From: Streptomyces sp. TS71-3
GTDB lineage: Bacteria > Actinomycetota > Actinomycetes > Streptomycetales > Streptomycetaceae
Length of the DNA stretch: 64,000 bases
Assembly: GCF_018327685.1 (NCBI RefSeq)
Contig: NZ_BNEL01000003.1
Span: 744,001 to 808,000, forward strand
Reading direction: 5' to 3'
Shown one piece after another: positions 16,340 to 25,189 of the stretch. A program made the position numbers and the translations under genes. Numbering within the stretch: position 1 is the stretch's first letter; the number at the start of each line of letters is the position of its first letter. The notes beneath the pieces are model-generated. The model was not told where the DNA came from. It did no database searches and saw only the letters and a program-made list of their open reading frames with translations.

Positions 16340-17320
16340 TCAGGGGGTCAGGACGATGCGGCCGCCCGCCGAGTGGTTCTCCAACCGCTCGTGCGCGGTC
16401 GCGGCGTCCGCCAGGGGGAGCGTCTCGATCTCGGTGTCGGCCAGGCCGTCGGCGGCGGCCTTCAGCGCGGCCTCGGCACCGGGCCGGATGGCCTCGGGGT
16501 GGACCGGCAGGTAGCCGCCGGCGTTGAACCCGGTGACGGTGAGGTTCCCGTACCAGAGCCGGTTGCCGTCGATGCGGTGCTCCCAGTCCCCGCTGGCGTT
16601 GCCGACCAGCAGGAGGCGGCCGGACGGAGCCAGCAGGTCCAGGCTCTGCGTGCGGACGGCGCCGCCCACGGGGTCGACGATGACGTCGAACTTCTCCCCG
16701 GCCAGGGCATCCGGCAGCTGCTCGGAGCTGACGACGGTGTCGTACGGCAGCTTGGTGGCGCCCGCCATGCCCATCCTCGCGCCGCGGACCGTGCCGACCA
16801 CGCGCGACGCGCCGAGCTGCCGGGCGATGCCGGGGAAGGTGGCCGCGAACGCGCCCAGCGCGCCGTGCACGAGGATGCTCTCGCCCGCGGAGAATCGGGC
16901 GGCGCCGGTGAGCGCGGCGTGGGCCATGATCGCGTTGGGGATGACGGCGGCGGCGAGTGCGGGATCGATGCCGTATCCCTCGATCGACACGACGTCAGCC
17001 CCGTGGGCGATGTAGACCGGCGCGTAGCCTCCTGTCGCGTCGCCCGGAAGCGCCACCACCTTCTCCCCGACCGCGAAGCCGGTGACCCCGTCACCGAGCG
17101 CGCGAACGGTTCCGGCGACCTCGAGACCGGGGACGTAGGGCGGCTGGGGCAGCCCCTCGCGGTCCTTGTACAGGCCCTGCCGGAGGTAGACGTCGACGAG
17201 TCCGACGGCCGCATGGGTGACGTCGATCGCGATCTGGCCCGGTCCGGGCACCGGATCCGGCAGTTCGGTGAGCACGAGCACGTCCGGGCCGCCGAACCGG
17301 TTGACCTGTATGGCTTCCAT
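16340..17320 (-). CDS. Zinc-independent NADPH:quinone oxidoreductase-type MDR enzyme
   Basis: 326 residues from ATG 17320, with GGAAGGGG upstream. MEAIQVNRFGGPDVLVL is the family N-terminus and PPYVPGLEVAGTVRALGDGV the catalytic-domain loop. The NADPH fold follows SAGESILVHGALGAFAATFPGIARQLGASRVVGTVR. No structural zinc cysteines are present, matching the QOR/zeta-crystallin branch. It reduces quinones or activated enones. Its transcription start region holds a perfect palindrome (17340-17360), so it is probably repressor-controlled and inducible; the regulator gene is not adjacent. Confidence 0.88.
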   Translation of the reverse strand: MEAIQVNRFGGPDVLVLTELPDPVPGPGQIAIDVTHAAVGLVDVYLRQGLYKDREGLPQPPYVPGLEVAGTVRALGDGVTGFAVGEKVVALPGDATGGYAPVYIAHGADVVSIEGYGIDPALAAAVIPNAIMAHAALTGAARFSAGESILVHGALGAFAATFPGIARQLGASRVVGTVRGARMGMAGATKLPYDTVVSSEQLPDALAGEKFDVIVDPVGGAVRTQSLDLLAPSGRLLLVGNASGDWEHRIDGNRLWYGNLTVTGFNAGGYLPVHPEAIRPGAEAALKAAADGLADTEIETLPLADAATAHERLENHSAGGRIVLTP

Positions 17321-17339
17321 GGGGATCCCCTTCCCTATA

Positions 17340-17360
17340 TAACGCAATCAGCGTGCGTTA
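17340..17360. promoter_or_regulatory. Perfect palindromic operator upstream of the quinone oxidoreductase
   Basis: TAACGCA, seven spacer bases, TGCGTTA, 20 bp before the start codon. A further TGCGTTA half-site lies at 17403-17409. The size and position fit a TetR- or MarR-type repressor site. Confidence 0.6.
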
Positions 17361-17460
17361 ATTCGACCGTACCACGCGGGCGGTCCGTCAGCGCGTCCTA
17401 GGTGCGTTATGGGTGCGCGACGGGATGCCTGATGACCGGGGCGATCAGGCGGGGCGAGCA

Positions 17461-17530
17461 CGCGGGATCAGGCGGGATCACGCGGGATCAGGCGGGATCA
17501 GGCGGGATCACATGGGATCAGGCGGGTTCA
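17461..17530. repeat. 10-bp tandem array upstream of the alanyl-tRNA synthetase paralog
   Basis: Units of GGGATCAGGC (GGGATCA at 17464, 17474, 17484, 17494, 17504, 17514, with GGGTTCA at 17524) repeat exactly every 10 bp, close to one helical turn. The array lies about 195 bp before the synthetase start and 140 bp from the divergent oxidoreductase start. Confidence 0.88.
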
Positions 17531-17723
17531 CCCGATCGGACGCACCCCGCCCGCCGGGGTCGCGGGAGCATGCCCGTGGACCAGGGGCAGCCCGCCAAGG
17601 CGACCCTCCCGGCGCCCCCGGCACCCGCCGCCACCCCCGCCGGAAATTGCCGGGCACGGGCGCGGTCCGGGAATTAAGCTGCGGTCCCTCCCCGGCACCG
17701 GCCCTCGAAAGGCGGGCACAGCC

Positions 17724-20336
17724 ATGCCCTCCATGGACAGCGAACAGATCAGGGAACGCTTCCTGCGCTTCTTCGAACGGCACCACCACACCCGTATCGA
17801 AGGCGCGTCGATCGTCCCGCGCAGCGACCCCACCCTGCTCTTCGTCAACTCCGGCATGGCACCGCTGAAGCGGTACTTCACCGGGGAGAGCACCCCGCCC
17901 GCCACCGACCTCTGCAACGTCCAGGGCTGCATCCGCACCAAGGACATCGACGACGTCGGGGACCGGCACCACATCACGTTCTTCGAGATGCTCGGGAGCT
18001 GGTCCATCGGCGGCTACTTCAAGCGGCGCGCCGTCGAGCTGGCCTGGGAGCTGCTCACCGTCGACCTGGAGCTCGACCCTGCCCGGCTCTACGTCACCGT
18101 GTTCGCCGGGGACAGCGGCCTCGGGCTGCCCCCGGACGAGGAGTCGGCCGCGGCCTGGGAGCGCGTCGGGGTGCCACGGGAGCGGATCGTCGCGCTGCCC
18201 GCCGAGGACAACTTCTGGGGGCCCGCCGGCGACAGCGGCCCCTGCGGCCCGTCCACGGAGGTGTTCCTCGACACGGGCGACACCTTCGGGCCCGCGTACG
18301 TGCCGGGCGGCCCGTTCGACACCAGCCGCCGGTACATCGAGATCTGGAACGCCGGCGTGTTCATGCAGTTCGACAAGGGTCTCGACGGCGTGCTGCGGCC
18401 GCTGCCGTTCCACAGCGTGGACACCGGTTCGGGCCTGGAGCGCCTCCAGCTCGCGCTGAACGGCCTCGACAGCGTCTACGACACCGACCTGCTCGCCCCG
18501 GTCGTCACCGCCGTCCAGGACGCTCTCGGCGAGCCGGGCGGCGTCCAGCACCACCACCGCGTGATCGGCGACCACATGCGTGCGGCCGTCGCCATCCTCG
18601 CCGAGGGCGTCCGGCCCGGGAACGAGGGCCGCGGGTACATCCCGCGCAGGCTCATCCGCACCTCGATGACGCTGGCCCTCACCCGCGGCCACGAGCGCTT
18701 CCGGCCGGAGCCGATCGTGGCGGCCGCCGTCGCCCGGATGGCCGCGCACTACCCGCACTGGGCCGCCCGGCGAGGCGACATCGCCGCCGCAGCGGCCCGC
18801 GAGTGCGAGGAGTTCCAGGGCACCGTGCGGCGCGGCCTCGACCACCTGGACGAGGTGCTCGACCGGTACGACGAGATCCCGGGCGAGGAGGCCTTCCGGC
18901 TGTTCGCCACCCACGGCCTGCCCGTCGAGATCACCGGCGAGATCGCCGCGGCCCGCGGGGTGCTCGTGGACCGCGCCGGCTTCGACACCGCGCTGGAGCG
19001 GCACCGCGCCCTCAGCCGCGGCGCCGCCGCCGAGCCGGGTACCGCCCGCCGGACCCGTCCCGATGACGTCCTGCCGACCGCGCTCTCGGGCACGCCCCGC
19101 ACCGCGTTCCTCGGCTACGACGCCCTTGAGGCCGAGGGCCGCGTCCTCGCGCTGCTCAGCGGCGGCGTTCCGGTGGAGCGGGCGGGCGAGGGCGCCGAGG
19201 TCGACCTGGTCACCGACCGCAGCCCGTTCTACGCCGAGGGCGGCGGGCAGGTCGGCGACCGCGGCTCGGCCACCGCGGCCGGCGGCCAGGCCGAGGTCAC
19301 CGACACGGTGGCCCACGAGAGCGGCCGCTTCCTGCACCGCGCCCGGGTCAGCGCCGGCGAGCTGCGCCGCGGCGACACCGTGCACCTCGCCGTGGACGCC
19401 GGCGCGCGCGCCATGACCGCCGCCAACCACACCGCCACCCACCTGCTCAACGCCGCGCTGCGCGAGGTGCTCGGCGAGCACGTCCGGCAGGCCGGATCGC
19501 TGGTCGAGCCCGCCCGGCTGCGCTTCGACCTCACGCACCCGCGGCCCGTCACCCGTCAGGAGCTGGCCCGTATCGAACGCCTCGTCAACGCCTGGGTGCT
19601 CGCCGACGCGCCGCGCACCGTCGAGTCGATGGCGCCGTCCGACGCCGTCGCCGCGGGCGCGATCTCGCTGCCCGGCGAGGAGTACGCCGACGAGGTGAGG
19701 GTGCTGTCGTTCGACGGCTTCTCCAAGGAGCTGTGCGGCGGTACGCACGTCGAGCACACCGCGCAGATCGGCTCGTTCCGCATCGTCACCGAGCAGAGCG
19801 TGGCGGCCGGGGTGCGGCGGATCGTCGCCGTCACCCGGGAGCGTGCCGTCGAGCTGACCCTGGATCAGTCGGCGGTGCTCGCCGAGGCCACCGCCGTGCT
19901 GCGCACCGCGCCGCAGGACCTGGTGCCCGCCATCGAACGGCTCGCCCGGCACGCGCGCACCGGCACGCCGGACTCCGGTGCCGCCGCCCTGGGCAGGCGC
20001 TGGGACGCGGGCGTGGGCGGCGTGGACGTGACCCTCGCCGAGGCCGCCGGCGCCGCGGCCGGGCTGCGCAAGGAAGCCCAGCGGCTCTCCGGCGACGAGG
20101 GCCGCCTCGCGGTGCTCTGGCTGACCGGCGGCGCCCGGACCAACATCGTCGCCAGCGTGCCCGAGCGCCACCGCGAGCGGATCGGCGCGGCCCGGCTGCT
20201 CTCCCGGATCACGGAACGCTTCGGCGGCGCGGGCGGCGGCAACCCGCGCATCGCCCAGGGCGCCCTGCCCGCCGCCCCGGACCCCGGCGTGCTCAGGGAC
20301 GTGGTGGCCGAGGCGTTGGGGGACGGCGCGGAGTGA
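17724..20336 (+). CDS. alaS: Alanyl-tRNA synthetase, divergent paralog
   Basis: 870 residues, close to the usual 875-890. Class II catalytic core: DPTLLFVNSGMAPLKRYF, then RHHITFFEMLGSWSIGGYFK (motif 2) and GSGLERLQLALNGLDSVYDTD (motif 3). The editing domain has both zinc motifs, HTATH at 569-573 and CGGTH at 671-675, and a C-terminal domain remains. So it should charge tRNA-Ala and clear mischarged Ser/Gly. It differs from the housekeeping Streptomyces enzyme I remember (for example the MESAEIRRRWLRFFEERGH start and a different gene neighbourhood). It is therefore probably a second copy, perhaps for drug tolerance or a special tRNA. It sits alone between tRNA-Ser and conserved small genes. 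Confidence 0.9.
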   Translation: MPSMDSEQIRERFLRFFERHHHTRIEGASIVPRSDPTLLFVNSGMAPLKRYFTGESTPPATDLCNVQGCIRTKDIDDVGDRHHITFFEMLGSWSIGGYFKRRAVELAWELLTVDLELDPARLYVTVFAGDSGLGLPPDEESAAAWERVGVPRERIVALPAEDNFWGPAGDSGPCGPSTEVFLDTGDTFGPAYVPGGPFDTSRRYIEIWNAGVFMQFDKGLDGVLRPLPFHSVDTGSGLERLQLALNGLDSVYDTDLLAPVVTAVQDALGEPGGVQHHHRVIGDHMRAAVAILAEGVRPGNEGRGYIPRRLIRTSMTLALTRGHERFRPEPIVAAAVARMAAHYPHWAARRGDIAAAAARECEEFQGTVRRGLDHLDEVLDRYDEIPGEEAFRLFATHGLPVEITGEIAAARGVLVDRAGFDTALERHRALSRGAAAEPGTARRTRPDDVLPTALSGTPRTAFLGYDALEAEGRVLALLSGGVPVERAGEGAEVDLVTDRSPFYAEGGGQVGDRGSATAAGGQAEVTDTVAHESGRFLHRARVSAGELRRGDTVHLAVDAGARAMTAANHTATHLLNAALREVLGEHVRQAGSLVEPARLRFDLTHPRPVTRQELARIERLVNAWVLADAPRTVESMAPSDAVAAGAISLPGEEYADEVRVLSFDGFSKELCGGTHVEHTAQIGSFRIVTEQSVAAGVRRIVAVTRERAVELTLDQSAVLAEATAVLRTAPQDLVPAIERLARHARTGTPDSGAAALGRRWDAGVGGVDVTLAEAAGAAAGLRKEAQRLSGDEGRLAVLWLTGGARTNIVASVPERHRERIGAARLLSRITERFGGAGGGNPRIAQGALPAAPDPGVLRDVVAEALGDGAE

Positions 20337-20460
20337 CAAGGCCGTGCCGGCCCCCATCGCGGGTGTCGCGCATCCTCGTCCGGAAAGGGCCGCCGGGTTA
20401 CACTCACCGCCGGCACCAGGGGACCCACGTGCACCACAGCAGGCAGGGGAGGCCACAGCC

Positions 20461-20631
20461 GTGCAGCCGAAGAAGATCGCGCTCTACGTAGTGATCGTCT
20501 TCGTGCTCTATCTGATCATCACGGACCCGGCCAAGGCTGCCGACTATGTCCAGATAGGGTTCGAGGGCATATCCACCGCAGCCAAATCCATAGGCAACTT
20601 CATGACCTGGGTCATCAACGGCGCGCAGTAG
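20461..20631 (+). CDS. Small conserved single-helix membrane protein
   Basis: 56 residues from GTG 20461 with GGGGAGG upstream. One N-terminal transmembrane helix (KKIALYVVIVFVLYLIITDP) is followed by an amphipathic stretch (DYVQIGFEGISTAAKSIGNFMTWVING). I recognise it as a common Streptomyces small protein of unknown function. It lies 125 bp after the synthetase, in the same direction, with its own ribosome site. Confidence 0.8.
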   Translation: MQPKKIALYVVIVFVLYLIITDPAKAADYVQIGFEGISTAAKSIGNFMTWVINGAQ

Positions 20632-21057
20632 CCCGCGTGGCCACCGGCCACCCGTGTCCCACCGCCACCCGTATCCCACCGCCGGCCGGGAACCCCCGGA
20701 CCTCGGGGCCGACCGGCGCCGCCCTGGCCCCGCACCGTACCCGGTCCCCCGTCGCCGCATGGACCGCGAGCGCTCCGAAAGGCCGAGCGCCGCACCCGGC
20801 CGGCCGCCCCATCCGGCCTCGCGCCGACCCGCCAGCCCCGCGCCGGCCCCGGCAGGCCGTGCGCCGCACCGCCAAGCCGCACGCCGCGCGCCACACCGCC
20901 CGAGCCGAGCCGCCCGGCCCGAGCCGCGCGTTCACGGTGACCCGTGGTCACGGTGACCCGCGTGCGCGGCACCGCCTCCTTGCCCCGCACCACCGCAGGC
21001 CTCACGATCGGCCCCACCCCCATCGCCGTCCGTGCCCCGCACCGCGAAGGAGTCCTC
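20632..21057. other. 426-bp spacer without a supported gene
   Basis: C-rich on the plus strand with many CCGCACC/GCCGC near-repeats. Long frames here have no recognisable domain or ribosome site. The duplicated GTGACCCGYGK around 20937-20962 lies about 100 bp before the next start. Confidence 0.35.
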
Positions 21058-21351
21058 GTGATCCGCCATCTGGTCCTCTTCAAGCTCAACCAAGGCGTCA
21101 AGCGCGACGAGCCCCGGGCCGCCGAGGGCTACCGCGCCTTCAAGGAGCTCGGCGACCGCATCCCGGAGCTGACGTTCTGGGAGTGCGAATGGAACATCTC
21201 CGAGCGGCCGATCGCCTACGACTTCGCCATCAACGCCGCCGTCGAGGACGCCGACGCCCTGCGCCGCTACCTGGCCCATCGCGACCACCAGGCGGCCGTC
21301 GCACTGTGGCGGGAGTTCTCCACGTGGGTGATCGCCGACTACGAGTTCTGA
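21058..21351 (+). CDS. Dabb-family (stress-responsive A/B barrel) protein
   Basis: 97 residues from GTG 21058, with AAGGAG at 21047-21052. MIRHLVLFKLNQGVKRDEP opens the Dabb domain, ELTFWECEWNISERPIAYDFAINAAVEDADALRRYLAHRDHQ carries its conserved second strand and the YxxHPxH-like end, here YLAHRDHQ. Such proteins form dimeric ferredoxin-like barrels; the function is mostly unknown. It precedes sigF, as I recall for S. coelicolor. Confidence 0.85.
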   Translation: MIRHLVLFKLNQGVKRDEPRAAEGYRAFKELGDRIPELTFWECEWNISERPIAYDFAINAAVEDADALRRYLAHRDHQAAVALWREFSTWVIADYEF

Positions 21352-21587
21352 ACCGCCGCCGGCCCGTCCACAACGGGAGCCCCCCACCTCGACGATGGGG
21401 AGCCCGCACCCTTCCCCGACGGCCCCAACTCGCCTTCAACACGGCATTATGCGGTGCTTGCACACAGTGCACATGTCTTGTGATGCTATGACCGCTTTTG
21501 CTAGTAGAGGTGAGAGCATCCCCCTGAGCCGCCCCCCAGTCCGCGGCCAGCCGAGCCGTCGTACGAAGGGAAGGGGTGGCCTTGTCC

Positions 21588-22643
21588 GTGCCTGCCAGCA
21601 CCGCGCCCCAGGCCCCGACGCGCCACGGCCCCCCGGCCCCCCCGTCCGGGTCCGAACCCGAGCACCCGTCCTGCGGGCCGCAGGACGCCTCCGCCCCGGC
21701 CGCGCCCGGCCTCACCGGCCCCTCGACGGACCTCACCGGCCCGTCCAGGGGCCTCTCCGAACCCACGCACGAAACGGACCCCGGACCCGGACCCGAACCC
21801 GAGCCCGATCCCGAAACCGATCCCACGCCCGAAACCGAACCCGGCACCGACCCCGGACCCGAGCCCCCGCAGCCCGGCACCCGCGGGGCCGACACCCGGG
21901 CGCTGACCCAGGTGCTCTTCGGGCGGCTCAAGACCCTCACACCGGGCACCGCGGAGCACGGCCGGGTGCGGGGCGCGCTGATCGAGGCCAACCTGCCGCT
22001 GGTGCGGTACGCCGCCGCGCGCTTCCGCAGCCGCAACGAGCCCATGGAGGACGTCGTCCAGGTCGGCACCATCGGGCTGATCAACGCGATCGACCGGTTC
22101 GACCCGGACCGCGGGGTGCAGTTCCCGACCTTCGCGATGCCGACCGTGATCGGCGAGATCAAGCGGTACTTCCGCGACAACGTGCGCACCGTCCACGTGC
22201 CGCGCCGGCTGCACGAGTTGTGGGTGCAGGTCAACGGCGCGACGGAGGACCTGACCACCGCGTTCGGCCGGTCGCCGACCACCGCGGAGATCGCCGAGCG
22301 GCTGCGGATCACCGAGGAGGAGGTGCTCGCCTGCATCGAGGCGGGCCGCTCCTACCACGCCACGTCCCTGGAGGCGGCCCAGGAGGGCGACGGGCTGCCG
22401 GGGCTGCTGGACCGGCTGGGGTACGAGGACCCGGCACTGGACGGGGTCGAGCACCGCGACCTCGTTCGCCATTTGCTCGTACAACTGCCCGAGCGGGAGC
22501 AGCGGATCCTGCTGCTGCGCTACTACAACAATCTGACGCAGTCCCAGATCAGCGCGGAGCTGGGGGTATCCCAGATGCACGTGTCACGGCTGCTCGCGCG
22601 CAGTTTTGCTCGGCTGAGATCCGCAAACAGAATCGACGCATAG
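21588..22643 (+). CDS. sigF: RNA polymerase sigma factor of the SigB/F/G family (SigF-like)
   Basis: 351 residues from GTG 21588, giving [10 protein letters not shown], the start I recall for S. coelicolor SigF. GTG 21576 and TTG 21582 are nearer the purine-rich ribosome site. Residues 1-105 are Pro/Glu/Asp repeats absent from most sigma factors. Region 2 follows ([37 protein letters not shown], then [19 protein letters not shown]). Regions 3 and 4 end with [21 protein letters not shown]. SigF is required for late spore maturation in S. coelicolor. Anti-sigma genes are not adjacent. Confidence 0.88.
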   Translation: MPASTAPQAPTRHGPPAPPSGSEPEHPSCGPQDASAPAAPGLTGPSTDLTGPSRGLSEPTHETDPGPGPEPEPDPETDPTPETEPGTDPGPEPPQPGTRGADTRALTQVLFGRLKTLTPGTAEHGRVRGALIEANLPLVRYAAARFRSRNEPMEDVVQVGTIGLINAIDRFDPDRGVQFPTFAMPTVIGEIKRYFRDNVRTVHVPRRLHELWVQVNGATEDLTTAFGRSPTTAEIAERLRITEEEVLACIEAGRSYHATSLEAAQEGDGLPGLLDRLGYEDPALDGVEHRDLVRHLLVQLPEREQRILLLRYYNNLTQSQISAELGVSQMHVSRLLARSFARLRSANRIDA

Positions 22644-22896
22644 CCGAATAGAGTGGACGGATCACCGTCGCTTTTCCGACAGCGTCACCAGAGGATCACC
22701 CCATACCCACCCCATCCCGGTCATACCCAACCCCTGGATGTCGACAAGTCACTACAGCGTGTTGCCGACATGTGACATTCTGCTGGAAGCGCGTTTGCCG
22801 GAGCTCTGCTTCCGGTATTCAGGTGGAGGCTGTGCTTCTCGGCGTTCCCTCGACGAGAGCGGCCGCAGTGACCGTCCGCGACCTCAAGGGGGTGGC

Positions 22897-23751
22897 ATGT
22901 CCGCAGATCAGGGCAGCTCGAAGGTGCTCACGCTCGACGTGAGCGAGCCCGCGTCCGCACCCGTACCCGATGCGTTCCCGCACCCGGAGACCATCGACAC
23001 CCGGACCCTGTCCCGCTCCCTGTTCCTGCGGCTCGCCGCGCTGGACGAGCACAGCCCCGAGCGCGCGTACGTACGCGACACCCTCATCGAGCTGAACCTC
23101 CCGCTCGTCCGGTACGCGGCCGCCCGCTTCCGCAGCAGGAACGAGCCGATGGAGGACATCGTCCAGGTCGGCACGATCGGCCTGATCAAGGCCATCGACC
23201 GTTTCGACTGCGAACGCGGCGTGGAGTTCCCGACGTTCGCGATGCCCACCGTGGTCGGCGAGATCAAGCGCTTCTTCCGGGACACGTCCTGGTCAGTCCG
23301 GGTGCCGCGCCGCCTCCAGGAGCTCCGCCTCGCGCTCACCAAGGCCAGCGACGAGCTGTCCCAGCGCCTCGACCGCTCCCCGACCGTCCCCGAACTCGCC
23401 GCCGCCCTAGGGGTGTCGGAGGAGGACGTGGTCGACGGCCTCGCGGTGGGCAACGCCTACACCGCCTCCTCCCTGGACTCTCCCGCCCCGGAGGACGACG
23501 GCGGCGAGGGCTCGCTCGCGGACCGCCTCGGGTACGAGGACACCGCCCTGGAAGGCGTGGAGTACCGCGAGTCCCTGAAGCCGCTGCTGGCCAAGCTGCC
23601 GCCGCGCGAGCGCCGCATCATCATGCTGCGCTTCTTCGCGAACATGACGCAGTCCCAGATCGGCGAGGAGGTCGGCATCTCCCAGATGCACGTCTCGCGG
23701 CTGCTCACCCGCACCCTGGCCCAGCTCCGGGAGGGGCTCACCACGGACTGA
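22897..23751 (+). CDS. sigN: RNA polymerase sigma factor of the SigB/F/G family (SigN-like)
   Basis: 284 residues from ATG 22897 with AAGGGGG just upstream. It has the same architecture as the preceding gene: [66 protein letters not shown] and a region 4 ending [23 protein letters not shown]. The two genes are paralogs separated by 253 bp, so the second has its own promoter region. In S. coelicolor the SCO4035 and SCO4034 pair is sigF and sigN. The symbol rests on this position and on memory. It lies upstream of a clear terminator. Confidence 0.82.
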   Translation: MSADQGSSKVLTLDVSEPASAPVPDAFPHPETIDTRTLSRSLFLRLAALDEHSPERAYVRDTLIELNLPLVRYAAARFRSRNEPMEDIVQVGTIGLIKAIDRFDCERGVEFPTFAMPTVVGEIKRFFRDTSWSVRVPRRLQELRLALTKASDELSQRLDRSPTVPELAAALGVSEEDVVDGLAVGNAYTASSLDSPAPEDDGGEGSLADRLGYEDTALEGVEYRESLKPLLAKLPPRERRIIMLRFFANMTQSQIGEEVGISQMHVSRLLTRTLAQLREGLTTD

Positions 23752-23767
23752 CCCCGAGAGCCACCGC

Positions 23768-23797
23768 ACCGCCCCCCGCCGCACGCGAGGGGGCGGT
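23768..23797 (+). terminator. Hairpin terminator after the second sigma factor
   Basis: ACCGCCCCC and GGGGGCGGT pair around a 12-base loop, 16 bp past the stop; CTTTCT follows. The rest of 23800-24183 holds no supported gene. Confidence 0.75.
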
Positions 23798-24183
23798 CTG
23801 CTTTCTGCGTACCGGGGCACCCCGCCGGGGCGCGACCGGAGCGCGCCGCCGAACGCTTCCGGATAGCAATCGGTCCCCCACACGCGCCCGAAGGGACGCG
23901 CCCGGGGGACCGGACCGCCGCGGGACCGGACCGCGAGGCGACCGGCCCGCCGGGAGAGCGGACTACTCGGGGAAGGAATCGGGGCAGGACCGAACGGACG
24001 CCCGGGCCGAACAGGGGAAGCGCCGGCCGGCCGAACGGACCACTGGCAGATGTGCCGGCCGACGGCCGGGGGGAAGAACCGGCCGGTCGATGCGGCTGCT
24101 GGAAGGCGTGCCGGCCGGACCACCGGGGGCGGCTCCGGCTCGGCGATGGGACCGCTGGGGACGGCGGCCCGGTGACGGGACCG

Positions 24184-24399
24184 TCAGGCGAGCGCGAGCC
24201 AGGCGACCGCCGCCACCACGATGACGGCGACGACGACACCGACGATCACGCCGACGCGCGGCCCGCCGCCGGACGTGCTGACCGGCTCCGGCCGGCGCTG
24301 CGACCCGCCCTCGTCGACGAAGGCGCGGAACATCTGGGTGCTGCCCGCGGGGTCAGGAGTGCCCTCGGGGCCCTGCGGGGCTTGGGGGTTGTGTGCCAT
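24184..24399 (-). CDS. Small C-tail-anchored membrane protein
   Basis: 71 residues from ATG 24399. The hydrophilic N-terminus (MAHNPQAPQGPEGTPDPAGS and an FRAFVDEGG segment) is followed by one C-terminal helix (VGVIVGVVVAVIVVAAVAWLALA) that ends the protein. It is thus a tail-anchored topology with most of the chain in the cytosol. The function is unknown. It is divergent from the MarR gene, with which it shares a 190-bp control region. Confidence 0.75.
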   Translation of the reverse strand: MAHNPQAPQGPEGTPDPAGSTQMFRAFVDEGGSQRRPEPVSTSGGGPRVGVIVGVVVAVIVVAAVAWLALA

Positions 24400-24523
24400 G
24401 GGCCAGGACCCTAGCGAATCCCGGCAGCTCGCCCAAGGGTCACCCCCGCCCCCTCGGGGCACATATTTGCCATCGCATACACACCTCTTTACCAGCCCTT
24501 GAAGTCTGTGAGATTCCTATCGT

Positions 24524-24564
24524 TTGCCTGTGGCAACCAAATAATCTAAGGTTGCCTAGAGCAA
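24524..24564. promoter_or_regulatory. Two palindromic operator-like sites upstream of the MarR gene
   Basis: TTGCCTGTGGCAA at 24524-24536 and TTGCCTAGAGCAA at 24552-24564 share TTGC-N5-GCAA and start 28 bp apart. They lie in an AT-rich stretch 27-68 bp before the MarR start, where a promoter would be. They are likely autoregulatory MarR sites. Confidence 0.7.
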
Positions 24565-24591
24565 CAAAGACTTCGGTCTCCGGGAGGGGCG

Positions 24592-25119
24592 ATGGCGGCA
24601 CGCCACCAGTACGAGGAACTGGGCCGGCAGCTCACTGCGATCGGCGCGGTGAAGCGCGGACTCGCCCGGATCCTCCCGCCGGAGTGCCCGATGGGCTCGG
24701 CCGCCGTCCTCTCGCTGCTCAAGCACCACGGGCCCATGCGGATGAGCCGGCTCGCGGAGCTGCTCGACGTGGACATATCGGTGACGAGCCGGCACGTGGC
24801 GCACGTGGCGGAGCACGGCTGGATCGACCGGTCCGCGGACCCCGTCGACCGCCGCTCCCGCATCCTCACGATCACGGACTCCGGCCGCGCCAAGGTGACC
24901 GAGCTGTCCGAGCGCTATGTGCACGCCCTCGCCGGCTACCTGGCGGACTGGTCGGACGACGAGATCGACCAGCTCAACACCCAGCTCGCCCGGCTGCGCG
25001 ACAGCTTCGACGGCGCACGCCCCGGCTCGCCCCGCGCCCCGCACACGCCGGGGACCGCGGCACCCGAGACCTCGGCGCACGAGACCACACCGCACGGGAT
25101 CACGACGCCCCCGCCGTGA
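24592..25119 (+). CDS. MarR-family transcriptional regulator
   Basis: 175 residues from ATG 24592 with GGGAGGGG upstream. The winged helix is clear: GPMRMSRLAELLDVDISVTSRHVAHVAEHGWIDRS, followed by the wing DPVDRRSRILTITDSGR. Residues beyond 145 are a Thr/Pro/His-rich tail. It is placed 70 bp upstream of the MFS exporter in the same direction and behind two matching palindromes. It is therefore probably an autoregulated repressor of the exporter that responds to a transported compound. The ligand is unknown. Confidence 0.92.
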   Translation: MAARHQYEELGRQLTAIGAVKRGLARILPPECPMGSAAVLSLLKHHGPMRMSRLAELLDVDISVTSRHVAHVAEHGWIDRSADPVDRRSRILTITDSGRAKVTELSERYVHALAGYLADWSDDEIDQLNTQLARLRDSFDGARPGSPRAPHTPGTAAPETSAHETTPHGITTPPP

Positions 25120-25189
25120 TCAGGCGCGCAGGCACGCCGTCCCCCGCTGAACGCACGACTACGCACGACTACGCATGAAAAGGACATCC

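Noticed and set aside
17461..17530. CRISPR array
   Set aside because: Units are only 10 bp with no unique spacers; this also holds for the 17-, 18-, 19- and 21-bp arrays. No cas genes are present.
16084..20340. Integrated element bounded by a tRNA-Ser attachment repeat
   Set aside because: No copy of the tRNA 3' end is found near 20340 and no integrase is present; only the gene content hints at insertion.
17508..20456. A 982-codon minus-strand open frame opposite the alanyl-tRNA synthetase
   Set aside because: It mirrors the synthetase exactly, is Gly/Val/Arg/His-rich without domains, and results from high third-position GC.
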